Notes under the pieces: generated by a model
What the model was told of the DNA's origin: nothing
The model's input: the letters and a program-made list of their open reading frames with translations, nothing else
The model's database searches: none
Made by a program: the position numbers and the translations under genes
Shown here: positions 51,294 through 63,164 of the stretch, piece by piece
Layout: each line of letters starts with the position of its first letter
Numbering within the stretch: the first letter of the stretch is position 1
Source of the DNA: Prosopocoilus inquinatus
Lineage: Eukaryota > Arthropoda > Insecta > Coleoptera > Lucanidae
Direction: 5' to 3'
Length of the DNA stretch: 64,000 bases
Assembly (NCBI GenBank): GCA_036172665.1
Contig: CM069871.1
Location: 60,820,713-60,884,712, forward strand

Positions 51294-54200
51294 ATGAACA
51301 GCCTAGCGAAGTATTTCAAGAAGAAGGAGGTGCACGAAATCACGGGCCCCATCATCGGCAAGCCCACCAACGTGAACCACGACATTCACGTTAGCAAAAA
51401 CACGCAGACCGGAAAGCTGGAAGGCCTACCGACAGCATGGCAGAGGCAAATCATGCACCAGATAACCGAGGCCGAGAAGAACATGAACCCGGGGGCTGTT
51501 ATGGATGCCCTGAAGTACTACAATTATTCGATGAAGAAGAAGGAGGAACCGGAGGGCTTCAAGTTTATCACCGAGGAGGATATTGTAGAGGAGACCGAGG
51601 CTATGGACCAGTTTATGATGTCGAAAGATGCTCACAAAAGTAAGGATTCGGATGACGAACCTAATACCAATACCAATGCGTTACCACATTTGTCTGATTA
51701 TCCATCCAGGTAGGTAAGACATTGTTAGCTAAGAAGCCGAGTGAGTGATTTGAAAATGCAATTAAAATGACTATTATAATAGACTTCGTACACAAAAACT
51801 TAATCTTTTCGTTTCTCCCCATGTCAGGCAGTGTTGTAAAAGTAAGTCGGATTTAATTTCTTGAAGAATTACGCAGAGTCACTGAATATTTATAAGAAAG
51901 CCTTTCACTCAGGGAAGTACACCTTGAATTATTTGATAGGGTTTTTAATTTACTGCTCTAGAGCATTCTCAGAATATTTCTTATCTTATTTTAATCTCGT
52001 ATATTAATAAGAGATAGAGACACTCTAGACTGCTCTGGAGTAATGAATTGAAAATGTTAATAAAGGCTCAATAGAATAAACATCCATTTGATGAAGGCAA
52101 ATTTTATTATTATAATAATTATTATTATTACAAATTACAAGGGGGTTCAGTTACAAGGCAGTTGGTTTGTGAAATTTGTTCTTGTGAAGAAAACACTTTG
52201 AATCAAGAAGAAACAAGACATGGTGAGAAATTGATTTGTGATTATTAAGATAAGACAAACCTCTACATACGATGCTTTCAAGAAACAATGTGTTTCACTG
52301 ATCAAATTTCTCATGAATACTTAACATGCTTATGTGTATTTCTCCGAGTTAAAGCGTTCTGTCAATTCACGTTTTAGTTTACCTTTTTAATTTGGTTTTA
52401 CCTTTGATTCTACCAAAGTACAATCCTGTAGCTTTACTTTCGTTTTCATAAAATTAATGGTTGCCCCCCTTGTTCCATTTGATTTTCTTTCTTATTTCTC
52501 TCACTTTCGTTAGTGTCATATTTTCTTTTAAATATTAATTCTCCTTATTTATTTATTTTTTCAAATATCTTAACAAGAAATCTTTCTTGTTCTATTCCCA
52601 ATGAGTATTTAGATGATATATCTTTGTATTTATACGTATTCTTATACTTGTAACAATAAACAAATTCGAAATTTAATGTGAATTTTTTATTCTTAAGCAG
52701 CAGCTGATTATTTTTTTATGCTCTGATGATTTCTTTCTCTGTTTCATATCTCCGTTTTCTTATGTATTTCGGCTTTTCCTGTTTCAAGTCTTCTATTCTT
52801 GGAAGGTGATTCAAAATCAGTTCAGTTATTCTACTTTCAATATTTTGGGGTTGGAGATTTGCAAGAATTTTTCCCTTACTTATACGTTTAACTCTGATAA
52901 TAGTTAATTGTTTTCAATCTGGGTGGTGATAATCCTCTATCAACATGTATTCTTATTGATTGAACTTCCGGTTGGAACCGCGTGTCTCGGATTTCTTCTA
53001 CTGCCGACGTTTCGTTTCCCATTGCAGAACTTCCTTCCTCAAGGCTGCTGCTGCTCTTGGTGGTGGTCTTACTGCTGCTTCTTGTAAGTCGTTGAGGCTG
53101 AGTCCAGTCCACTGAGGAAGTTCTTCTACAATGGGGAACGAAACGTCGGCAATAAAATAAAGTCGGGACACGCTGTTCCAACCGGAAGCCAAGAAATCAA
53201 TTACGGACGACGGCCGCGGAAACCTTCAAGCTAAACATGAATTCTTGTTATTTTTTCTGAAATACTTCACCTAATCAGCTATTACTTCCTCATTTTCTTA
53301 GTTCTTCTTAAAAGTTCAAAGGTGCCTTCGAAATCTAATCTGATCTAATCTGATCTCAAGTGATACTACTCCGAGACGAAAAGAACGCAGAAAAATCCGT
53401 AACCTCAAACACCTAACTTATCAAAACTGACCCTACAATTTCCCGGTGCTTCAGCGGTAAGGGTAATAAGAGAGTGTGGCCATACAGGCGCCGTTTTTGT
53501 TCTAACTTGAGGAGGGAAGTTCAAAGTTAAGTGGTGGTCAGTCCGTTTATGGTTATTTCTTAGGTGTGATGATTACCTTCATTGCATTTAAATAAAGAAA
53601 AACGTAACAGCTTTATTTTTAAGCATATTTATAGTACATTTTTATGTAGTTAGTATTAGTCAAGATTGAGGTTATGTGATTATTTCCGTTTAAAAAATAC
53701 CAAAATAAATAATCATCTCAACAACGCATACAATATCAAGAAATACTTACCAGAATAATCAAGCTGGCACTGTAGAAATCGTCACAATTTAAGTTAATTT
53801 TGAATAACCTCTCGCAGAAACACACTTGGAACTAAAATTGTTACCAACCTTGGTATATAACAGAGGTATACTACAAAGTTGAAAATCGCTCGCGACCAAC
53901 AGAAATTGACTTCACGCATAATTTGTTCATATATTAAAAGACCACTGACGGTGTTGCCTTGTGAAAAATACAACCGGCAACAGTGTCCTAGTTAAAAATT
54001 TGGTAACAAAATTGGCAAGTGTTTGAAATGAACGATAAGGTTATACGTTCGGAACAAATCCCTGGTTCTAAATTAATAATTATCATAAATTCATGGTTTT
54101 TACCTTATCGTCCGCAAGCAATTTTATAACAGACAAACTGTAATTAATTGAAACGGCTCGTTAAAATGAATATAAATGTAAATAATCTAATGGTAAAATT

Positions 54201-57200
54201 GAATTGACAAATTACTTTGACATGAAACTTCAAATACTTTACCAACTTAGTATTTTGATAATGTTCTATAGGGGACTTATGTTTTATACCAACATAATGC
54301 AACAGGTGGTGGTTTTTTAATTTGTGAACGACGTATATGGCCACACTCTTCTTTTAAGGTACTCTACGTCGACTAGCGCAGCTAAGGATCAGTTTACTTT
54401 AAATCAAAACAGCGCTCACAAGTCAAGCGGATCAGATCTGTTCTATTTCCGCTCGTTGAGACGAAAACTGCTATTATCTACATCTGTTACTTTGATGTCA
54501 GTGTTTTGAAATTCAAATTTGACATCCATAGAAGGGTTTAGAGTGATCTGAGGAACGTTTAGAAACTTTAAATTTAAGAAAAATTTTGTGCAAATCGTTT
54601 TTGATTGCAGTGAGAACCTCGAGCAGCCTCTGGACATCTGTTTCAGCCCTGCTTGGGGCTTCTTCAGCAGAAACGTAGCTCGACATTCCCACTGCAGACC
54701 AAAAACGACTTGCCCAATTTATTCGCAATTAATTCAAAATGTTATGTTATGTTAGGTCAAAAAGCGATAGTAAGATGTCGCTATTTTATATGTTTAAATT
54801 TAAGATTAGTCTACATCCCCGAAATATTGTATTTGTCAAAGTATACCAGTTTTCAAAAGCCGCAAGTGTATACTATATTTTGATCGATGGTGCCGGCGAA
54901 AACAGTTTTTATTTCGGCAACCTCTGATCTTGAAACAATCGCAGCTTGTCCAATGAAATCTATGCTGCAATTCTAAGCTTGATTGTACCGTGCCTTCAAT
55001 TGAATTCCTCATTAAAGTGGGCTATGATTTCACTGTTTTTTTTCTCCTAAGATTTGCAGCACTGATAGCTGTTCAATTATTTAATTAAACAAATGTCAAA
55101 TTGACACTTTGTATTTTCAATTAATTCAAAATGTTAGAATTACAGCAGAAAATATTTATTGTTGAAAGTTATTTTCAAACCGGTAGAATAGAAAATGGAC
55201 AGTTAGTTTATTCAATTAATCAGATAGTTAAACATATCCATGCTTGTGTTCTTAAATTTTCGTGAAACAGGATCACTTGGTCGCAAAACAGGGAGCGGAG
55301 CAGCTAAGAAAAGGACTGCAGCCTGCGTTGAAGATGTTCGGGATCGAATGGAACACTCTCCCAAGAAATCTATTGCGAAACTTTCACAAGAAGTTTAGCT
55401 ATCAGTGGGAACATGTCGCACTATTCTTAAAAAAGACTTAAAGCTTTATCCATATAAGATTCAAGCAGTCCACGAACTCAGGCCAGTAGATTTTCACAGA
55501 AGAATAGAATATTGTCAGTGGTTTCTTGATAACTTAAACACCGACGGCGACATGCTTGACAAGTATTTCTTTTCCGATGAGGCCTGGTTTCATCTCTCAG
55601 GGTATTTAAATAAACAGAATATGAGAAAATGGTCAGCAGAAAATCCCCATGAATTTGTGGAAACTCCATAACATCCATTAAAAATTGGTGTTTGGCTAGC
55701 AGTGTCAATAAGGTGTATCATCGGACCAATATTTTTTAACGACTTAGTAACTGCTGAAAGATACCGAAATGAGTTATTAGAACCTTTCATTAATCAAGTA
55801 CATGATGATGAACTTACAGAAGGGTTTTTTCAGCAAGACAATGCTACTGCCCACACAGCTCATCATACAATGACTTTCCTGCAGCAGTTTTTCGATAATC
55901 GGATTGTGAATTTTCCTGCAAGGTCTCCGGATCTCACAATTATGGATTACTTCATTTATCTGCACATGAAAAACACAGTTTTTAGAACTACGCGTCACAC
56001 AATCGAAGAACTTCGTGCGGGCATTACAGATGTGTGTGCTAACATAACCCCCGAACACTTAGCAAACGGCTTTGAAAACATGAAACGCAGAGTACGCTTA
56101 TGTATTCAAGCTGAAGGAGAGCACTTAGAGCATCTACTTTAAACTTTAATGTTGTGTTTTTATTTGATGTTATGATCAGTACTGACAGTTAATGACAACT
56201 GTTTTCTCTAGAACTCTAGAACTGTGTCGCCAACTTTATAAAAAAATCATAGCTTACTTTAATGAGGAATTCAATTGAAGGCACGGTACTATTTACTCAC
56301 GATCATTTGGCATTCAGAGTAGGCCATGTTAGGGTGACATTTTTGTTGGTGTCACTAAAAAATATAACTTATTTCAAATTACATGCACGTAACAAAAAAC
56401 CTCAGCCTACTAAAATATCGTGTCACAATCGTGTAACAAATCACAAATAATAACAACTATTACAAAAGGTGTTTTTTTTGTGACAAACGGTTTGAACACG
56501 GTTTGTTCATCAATGGTTTGAACCGTTTTAAACTGTAACGTCATTGTTTTGTGTAGCACGAAAATGCAACGGTTTGAAACATAAACTTCGGTGTCTTTCG
56601 GTTTCGCGGCAATTAGCATCCATTTGAAAGTTTACTTACTTCGGAAAGACTATTTTGATTTTTTAACAAACGTATATTATTTTTATGTCCACTCTGACGG
56701 CAAAAAGGAAGTTCGATTACGTTTACACTTACGCGTCTTCTTTCAAAAAGATGTACACAATGCATATCTTTCAATAATCCATTGTCGTATACAGGGTGCT
56801 GCATTTTGAAACAAAACATAGGAAATCCTATATTAATTTGAAGTTGCTGGAATATTGGCTTCCGTAATTATTTTACAACAAAATTCTATTTAGGTTTTTT
56901 AAAGTACTCTTCAAGATGAATCTGTTTGTGAAGTTTGAGAATTTTTCATACGCTGAGTTTTAAGATATTTGAAAAAGATTATGCAGCTGAATTCAATTTA
57001 TACCAAACTATCAGCTCAGCCTTGATCAATAATAGTGAAAACTGAACAGATAATTAATAATTCTGGTTCGTTTTTGAAAAAGATTGATAGAAAAAGCTTT
57101 TCCGGTAATTTATTTTAACATTTATTGTCAATATCTCATAAACTATTACGTTTAGGTACATAATATCCTTATAATAAATTTATCTACTCTTAAAGACAAA

Positions 57201-58747
57201 TCGAAGTAAACCATAATATACAGTATGTTCCATTAAAAAAAAAAAAACATAAGTTTGGTCTGGCACAGCCACACGGAACACTCTGTATAATTGTAATTAA
57301 TTTTAAATCATGCATCTATACCATAGGAAAGTATTATCGAAAACAGATTTTAAAAATCTGCATTAATGTAGGCGCTATCTACCGAATACGCACTATTAGC
57401 CCAACCTGTATAATACCGGTTGTTGAATCAAACTGCGATCATAGACTGAAAAGATTGAATTTAAGTAGCAATCCTTATGATTGCTTTATAAAAATGAAAT
57501 TGAAATGAAAATTTTTTTTTCTTACAACACATTCTGTGTAGAGTTAAACGAAGAAAGTCCTGAATTCTTTTTTAAAATTAAATTTACTATTATTATACAT
57601 AATTAATTAAAGCGTAATATTGGCTTTGGATGTGACCAATATAAGAAAGTATTCATTTTTGATAAGCTAAGGCGATTCACATTCTACGATATAATTTGTA
57701 ATTTCCAGGGCAGAAACTCTACCTCTTCCAACAGTGCCACCAAAAAAACAAAACAAACTCGTGCCAAAGACGTACAAAAGCCAGGACAACCTGACGAACA
57801 TTGAACAAGAAGACAGCCCCATACTTCGGAGGAAAACCGACGAATATCCTAAATCCGACACTTACTACCTTCAACAGCTGAAATCGATATGCAGTCACGA
57901 TGATCCTCACAATCGATATAAAAAGAGTTACAAAGACTTAGGAGCAGGTGCGTCCGGCATAGTTTCCGTTGCCTTCGATACAGAAACCGGCCAGCAAGTG
58001 GCCATCAAAGACATAGACACAACGAAACAGCAGAGGAAGGAACTGCTCGTTAATGAAATCAAAATCATGCGAGATTTCAAGCACAAGAACTTAGTTAATT
58101 TCTTGGAGGCGTACTTGGTCTACGATGATCATTTGTGGGTGGTCATGGAGTTGTTGGATGGGGGCCCTTTAACCGATGTGGTTACGGAGACGGTGATGAA
58201 GGAAGGTCAGATCGCAGCTGTTTGCCACGAGGTGCTTCAAGCAATCGATTACTTGCACTACAAAGGAATCATACACAGAGATATAAAGTCCGATAATATC
58301 TTGTTGGGTATGGACGGTTCGGTTAAAGTAACCGATTTCGGATTCTGTGCTAACATCATCGGGGATGAACAGCGAGAAACGATGGTGGGGACGCCGTACT
58401 GGATGGCACCTGAGGTGGTAACTCGTAAGAAGTACGGCAAGAAAGTCGATATTTGGTCGCTGGGGATTATGGCAATCGAAATGCTGGACGGGGAACCACC
58501 ATATTTAAAAGAACCCCCGCTGAGAGCCCTGTATCTTATAGCTGCGAACGGTCGACCTAATATTAACAACTGGGATAAGTTATCTGATAATTTGAAGGGA
58601 TTCATCGATAGTTGCTTGCAGGTCGACGTCGATAAGAGAGCCTGCACCAAGGATTTACTAGAGCATTCGTTTTTGGAGAAGAGGATGGCGCTCACCTCCC
58701 TTATTCCGTTAATTAAAGCAGCCAAAAAAATATTGCATAAGAATTAA
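51294..58747 (+). CDS. Pak3: p21-activated kinase (group I PAK, Pak3-like)
   Basis: Join 51294-51709, 57709-58747; predicted 484 aa. Exon 1 ends inside an Arg codon (CCATCCAG|GTAGGT) and exon 2 follows AATTTCCAG, restoring AGG and the frame. The protein is a Ser/Thr kinase activated by Rac/Cdc42-GTP that regulates actin and adhesion. Residues 16-33 ([18 protein letters not shown]) are a CRIB motif with the HxxHV core; the adjacent [13 protein letters not shown] is the autoinhibitory extension. A charged linker (about 75-205) leads to the kinase domain. It shows the glycine loop GAGASGIV (217-224), VAIKD with catalytic Lys 239, HRDIKSDN (Asp 330), DFG (348-350), activation loop [11 protein letters not shown] (Thr 367) and [13 protein letters not shown]. 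All catalytic residues are present. The first ATG is favoured because the CRIB lies just after it, as in short insect Pak3 forms. Confidence 0.95.
52964..53190. mobile_element. Palindromic element with ACTTCCGGTTGGAAC ends, copy 2
   Basis: CTTCCGGTTGGAACCGCGTG at left and TTCCAACCGGAAG at right, with TTCTACTGCCGACGTTTCG / CGAAACGTCGGCA arms. Diverged relative of 3463-3714. The minus-strand frames here (to 97 codons) are repeat sequence. Confidence 0.65.
54583..54795. mobile_element. CTCGAGCAGCC-family fragment
   Basis: TTGTGCAAATCGTTTTTGAT through GCGATAGTAAGATGTCGCTA, close to the 7.2-kb copy but with an internal gap. The minus-strand peptide [20 protein letters not shown] is preserved almost identically between the two. 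Confidence 0.6.
54988..56286 (+). mobile_element. Tc1/mariner-type transposon, inactive
   Basis: 1.3 kb bounded by inverted repeats of about 40 bp: CCGTGCCTTCAATTGAATTC at left and GAATTCAATTGAAGGCACGG at right, continued by CTCATTAAAGT / ACTTTAATGAG. TA stands on each side (54986-54987, 56287-56288). It contains one decayed transposase gene. Located in the Pak3 intron in the same orientation as Pak3. Confidence 0.92.
55131..56142 (+). pseudogene. Tc1/mariner-superfamily transposase, disrupted
   Basis: Starts [19 protein letters not shown], the usual N-terminus of Tc3/mariner-like transposases. The first frame closes at about 55265. One base over, the gene continues ([20 protein letters not shown]) with stops at about 55396 and 55669, then runs open to 56142. 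DDE/D motifs remain readable: [23 protein letters not shown], and [10 protein letters not shown] with the third acidic residue about 36 positions after the second. The C-terminus is [11 protein letters not shown] ... [13 protein letters not shown]. The copy has at least one frameshift and two stops, so it cannot make a full transposase. The protein would be about 340 aa, normal for the family. Confidence 0.9.
56289..57708. other. Intronic AT-rich sequence with MITE ends
   Basis: TATACAGGGTGCTGCATTTT (56788), ATACAGTATGTTCCATTAAA (57220), GGAACACTCTGTATA (57278) and CAACCTGTATAATACCGG (57403) are ends of small TA-flanked elements that are too overlapping to delimit reliably. No exon seen. Confidence 0.45.
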
Positions 58748-59884
58748 ATTAATCTTCTTAGGGTAACAGATTGACATTAAATGTACTTGCATTTCTATAT
58801 TCGATTTCATCAAATCTGCAATTGCTGCAAAGGTTAATGATAAATTAAAAAGAAAAAAGAATACAAGTTAAAGTGATTATCGGATTAATTAGTAAAAGTC
58901 GACTTAAGGCAATCGAAACATTAATTAGCATTAACGCTTTTTAATTTAATGAAATCGAATGTGAAAGTTCTGAGCCAAGGACGAGTGCTTTTTTTATTTG
59001 ATGAGATCGATTGTGTTGTTTTTTTTTTGTTTATATCTTACAGTATGTTATTTAGCAGATATTACGGTTTCATTAAGTATAAGGTTGACTTAAAAATTAC
59101 TCTTTTTATATGTTACACACGATAATGTTCACAATTCAGGAGTTTCTTAACATTCCTTTGTGTAGGGGGGCCACGTTCAGAGATGCTTTGCATTTTACTA
59201 TTTTTTTTTTACTCAAACTTGACAATATGTGTACATATTATATCTAAAAATGATTATATTAATCTATTATGTATTATTTATTTATAAAAATTTGGTTTGA
59301 AATTGTATTTAAATGACTTGTGCGGGTTAAGAAGTGACCAATATTTTTTTTTGCAAAATAAAGTAAAGGAGAGTTAAGTATGTTATTTAAAATCGTATCA
59401 AATCAAATATATTTTCTAGAATTTTTATTCTTAAATAGTACATAATTAAAAATGAACATTAAAGTGCCTTATAAAAATGAATGCTAGCCACTTAAACAGG
59501 TCAATTATTGTCAGCGTTAAATATAAAAAAAAAGTATTTTGGTAAAACTGATGATGATAAAATTAGTTTCACCTTTCAATGTTATAAGAAATTATATTTC
59601 TCTAAAATAGCAAAATAGTTTTATTCTGATTTAAGTAAAGCCGATGCAGATCCTTTGGTTACTAAAAGATGGAAATTCTTTTTATGTTTCAGCAACATAA
59701 ATTCCGAATGCAAAGAGGAATTCCCATTTTCTTTTTTTTTTTTAATAAAATAAATGTTTCCAAGTTGTAATAAAATTTATTTAAATAGACACAAAGCTTT
59801 GTAACTCCCAGGGATTCTTCCACAAGAAAAATATTAAGAGGGACGCAAATCACTGTGATAGTTTAATTTCAGATACTTCATGTA
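58748..59884 (+). terminator. Pak3 3' UTR and flanking sequence
   Basis: AT-rich. AATAAA at 59357-59362 (GCAAAATAAAGTAAAG) is a plausible poly(A) signal, giving a ~0.6-kb 3' UTR; another AATAAA cluster lies near 59742. No coding frame follows. Confidence 0.5.
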
Positions 59885-60076
59885 CAGGGTGACTACGCAA
59901 GAATTCCCGCTCCCTTTAACTTTTTTTTTTTTAATTTTTGAACTTGGAAAGAAAAGTTTGATACAAACCTTATATAGACTAATTCGAAGTTTTTACTGAC
60001 GTTTACCGAATAACAAGCGCACATCGAATAATCAAGATATAAACTGACATTTTGTTTTCTGAAATGGAACACCCCG
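59885..60076. mobile_element. 192-bp MITE, CAGGGTGACTACGC / GGAACACCCCG ends
   Basis: TACAGGGTGACTACGCAAGA at left and GGAACACCCCGTATA at right, TA outside. Related to the elements at 9002-13733 (split) and 60845-61303 (split); all share CCCTTTAAC after the CAGGGTG end. Confidence 0.65.
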
Positions 60077-60627
60077 TATATTTGTACATACTTGTAAGCT
60101 AAATTTAATTCTGATAACAATTTCATGAACAATTTTCGAATTTTTTAAATTCTTTCATTTTAACTTAAAATAAGATTCTGTACATGAGAATTCATTTTTT
60201 TCTCACCTGTTATGAAACCCCCGGTATAATTTTTTTTTGGTCCTAACTTTATCCTGTATTTTTATACTTTCCTCATTTGACTTTATTTTATTTAATTTAT
60301 AATATAATCGATCGACGGACCCTTTTTTTCCTTCTTTTAATCGATTTCATCTGTTTTGTTTTTTTACTTTCAAATTAATAACTAACCATCTCGTTCTTTG
60401 TTTTCTCTTCGGTTTGATTTTATTCGACGTTACTTTTAATTTTTTTAATTATCAAATTGATCGTCCTTTGTTTTTTATTAGCATGATTTCAGATTATTTT
60501 ACATTTTAATCCCGCCGATTTATCGCCATTTTTGTCTTTGACTTTGTTTTATTTCTTTTATTTTTTTTTAATTATTACATTAAATTAAATTTTTGGTTGT
60601 GATGAAAGATTTAACCACTCCAACTCC
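60077..60627 (-). terminator. Probable 3' UTR of a minus-strand gene; T-rich
   Basis: Reading the minus strand from the stop at 60628, AATAAAAGAAATAAAAC appears about 60-80 bases downstream (near 60547-60565), a likely poly(A) signal. The rest is T-rich plus-strand sequence without features. Confidence 0.45.
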
Positions 60628-60736
60628 CTAAAAGAGCCCTAAAGATTCATCGTCCCCTTTCAAGTTTTCATCGACCTCCAAGGGGTCGATGCCGACACAG
60701 TTGATAACCTCTGGAATAAAATCTGAATAATCGTCT
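60628..60736 (-). CDS. Terminal coding exon of an unidentified minus-strand gene
   Basis: The minus strand reads DDYSDFIPEVINCVGI, then DPLEVDENLKGDDESLGLF and a TAG stop at 60628-60630. The acidic composition, use of mixed codons and poly(A) signals just downstream make it look like a real C-terminus. The 3' splice site is probably the AG at about 60737 or 60735 (TTTTGTCTAAGAG). No preceding exon was found up to 64000, so the rest of the gene is probably beyond the right edge or in small exons I could not detect. I do not recognise the protein. Confidence 0.5.
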
Positions 60737-60844
60737 CTTAGACAAAATGTTTGGATTCAATAAAATTAAAAAAAAAAAAATAAGATTTGTTTAAAAAAAA
60801 ATGAAAGGCGATTAATCTTTAAGATTTCAAATAGGTATAAAAAT

Positions 60845-61303
60845 ACCAAGTGTTCCACTAAAAAAAAATCTGTTTATATCTCAGTTATGCGATGTTCATT
60901 TGTTTTTCTGTAAAGATCAGCAGAAACTTCGAATCAGTCTATACAGGATTACTACTAATTAAAGGGCCACCATGGAGCCATCACGTAAATTATAAGAGAT
61001 GCGAAGACGGTTAAATTACATTTATATTTTGGATCCCTTCTCTTCGACGATCTGAATGTATCCATTAAGAAACAAGTGTGATTTCACAAAAAATGTTCCT
61101 GTCGCATTGGTTGTTGTGATTAGCACACAACTAATATTACGAAGAAAGGGAATAGACCCCGTCATGCTTTCCTACCAAGCCAACGCCTGGCTTACGAGAT
61201 CCCCATAGTGGCCCTTTAATTAGTTATAACCCTGTATAAGATTTGTAATAAACGCAAAAATAAAGATGTTAAAGGGGATGGGAATTGTCGCGTAATCACC
61301 CTG
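60845..61303. mobile_element. CAGGGTGATTACGC MITE carrying a nested MITE
   Basis: The right end GCGTAATCACCCTGTA and the left AAGTGTTCCACTAAAAA belong to the 59885-60076 family in inverted orientation. It is interrupted by the palindromic MITE at 60942-61238. Confidence 0.55.
60942..61238. mobile_element. ~295-bp palindromic MITE, ACAGGATTACTACTAATTAA ends
   Basis: TATACAGGATTACTACTAAT and TTAAAGGGCCACCATGG at left pair with CCATAGTGGCCCTTTAA and TTAGTTATAACCCTGTATA at right. TA is duplicated outside. No coding capacity. Confidence 0.75.
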
Positions 61304-63059
61304 TACAAACACTTACTTGATTCCAGTATGATGTGGCCATTTTTTTTACAATTTACAATTAAACAGAAAACATTTTGTGCTGTGTTTGTATTATTATGCT
61401 AGATGTTTAAGTATTTCATATTCATTTTATTGGTTTGTGTAAACTACGCTTGTATGGACCTCCTTGTTTATATATTTATAAGTAAAAGAAGGAAACTAGA
61501 CTAATTATTTTGTCTGTACAGATGGGAGTCTTTTCCGTCCACCTTGAAAATGTTATATAACAGCATTTTTGGGTTGTTTTACACTGGCGGCAAGTGCAAT
61601 TTGGTTTTCGTGTTTAAGCACAGTAGGTAACTTACATCGTACACGATTTTATTTATGTAAAGCCAGTGAAGTAAATAAGTATAGTTTGGACCAAATAAGG
61701 TTGAATATGACTCATCGATTGCGCTTTGACGTACGAATCAATCTCTGGAAACCGTATGTCTCCAATAACATCATACAGGTTTGTTTCTTTTTTTTTAATA
61801 CACAACAAAATTAATGCACAAATAAAATACAATCAGTAGGCAAAACTTGATTACTGAATAGTTATGAGTCATACCCAACCTTATTTGGTCCAAACTGTAC
61901 AGTTAACAAAACCATCATTTTTTCTTTCTTTCTTCATTAAGACGAACATGTATTCTAAATAATATTTTGGTGGACAAACGTATGTGTATCTTTTTTAGTG
62001 TATTTTATATTGGAGACTGATTATCTTCGTGTATCTATATCTGTATGATTAAGTTTTATTTTAAAATCGTAACTTAGATGGGGACGGTCGTGAAGTGTGT
62101 TTTTTTTTTTAACTTGGAAATGCTGAAGTCAAGAATTACCTGAGATTTCTTTCTTCCTTTTATTTTATAAAGGTTTCTTTACTCCGTCAAAAAAGAAGTA
62201 CATCGAGATTTAATTAATTTTAAGCATCTGAAAAATGTTGAAATTATGTTATTATTAATTTTGTGTACTACACTCTGCTGCTTTGTCTTGTCTTGTTTTT
62301 TTTTTCCATATACCTTCTCATCCTATCTCATTGTCAGGCTTTGCATCATTTTGAAGATATTATGAGATCCCTTCTCTTTAAAAATAATTGTTATATGTGA
62401 TAGTTGTGCTCGATTTATGTTGTGTTAGGAATACTGCTGACTGTGACTTGACCAGTTTTACCTGGACGATGCAGGGCAGAATCTTTTGCGAAATTAACAA
62501 ATTTCATGTGAAACTTGCTTGACTTCGGCATTTCGAAATGCACACGGATTTTGTCAAAACGTCGATCCATGTAATTAGTCTCTGATAAATCAGTCGCTGA
62601 ACACCACTTGTACATTATTAATTCGTTAACGTAAGGACATATTGTAACTTTTACGTACGTATACATACATATCCCCATATATTTTTTTTTATTATAAATA
62701 TCAGCAATAAATGACTATTATGTACTGAACTAACTGCAATTTTTGTTTCGAATCGTAAGAGGAAACGCTCACACTCACAACACCACGCTCTCACCAATTC
62801 CCAATTGGGCAGCAGCACTGATACGTAAAGTAACGGATGAACCACGTTATTTGATTTCAATTTTCAAAAAATCTCATTAGTATTAATGATTAACAAAGTG
62901 TAAGTTGGGGGGCGGGGGGTTGATTTTAATATTACACTCCCGCAGGCGAAACTAATTTTTTTTTGCCACATTTTAGAGTTGCATTGAAATTTTTTGATTT
63001 GACAGTGGGAAAACTGTGTGACATAACCTCAAATAAAATATGTGACAACACATGACATC
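61304..63059. other. Non-coding; palindrome at 61680-61900
   Basis: AGTTTGGACCAAATAAGGTT at 61682 is mirrored by AACCTTATTTGGTCCAAACT at 61879, continued by GAATATGACTCAT / ATGAGTCATACCC. An 81-codon frame over it (61569-61814) is repeat sequence. A G-run (GGGGGGCGGGGGG) lies at about 62907-62919. No gene recognised. Confidence 0.45.
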
Positions 63060-63164
63060 TTACGAATGCGAAGGTGGAAAACGCACGGAATTTTCGCGTT
63101 TTCATCGCGGAAATAAACGGCCCGTGGTCGTTTACGAGCCGGAGAAGTCGGGGTGTTGTTAAAG
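63060..63164 (+). promoter_or_regulatory. Possible promoter and 5' UTR exon of a gene to the right
   Basis: CpG-rich stretch (TTTTCGCGTTTTCATCGCGG, TCGTTTACGAGCCGG) ending AAAG|GTAAGATT, a good 5' splice site at 63165. No ATG-initiated coding sequence is evident, so this would be a non-coding first exon. Confidence 0.4.

Larger units (their letters stand above)
51710..57708 (+). other. Pak3 intron (6.0 kb) with transposon insertions
   Basis: GT at 51710 to AG at 57708. It carries the palindromic element copy at 52964-53190, an inverted pair GAGAGTGTGGCCATAC (53473) / ATGGCCACACTCTT (54337) that may bound another element, a CTCGAGCAGCC fragment (54583-54795), a decayed Tc1/mariner transposon (54988-56286) and MITE ends near 56790-57420. 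No additional coding exon was recognised. Confidence 0.85.

Noticed and set aside
58258..58725. 155-codon minus-strand frame
   Set aside because: Antisense shadow of the Pak3 kinase domain.
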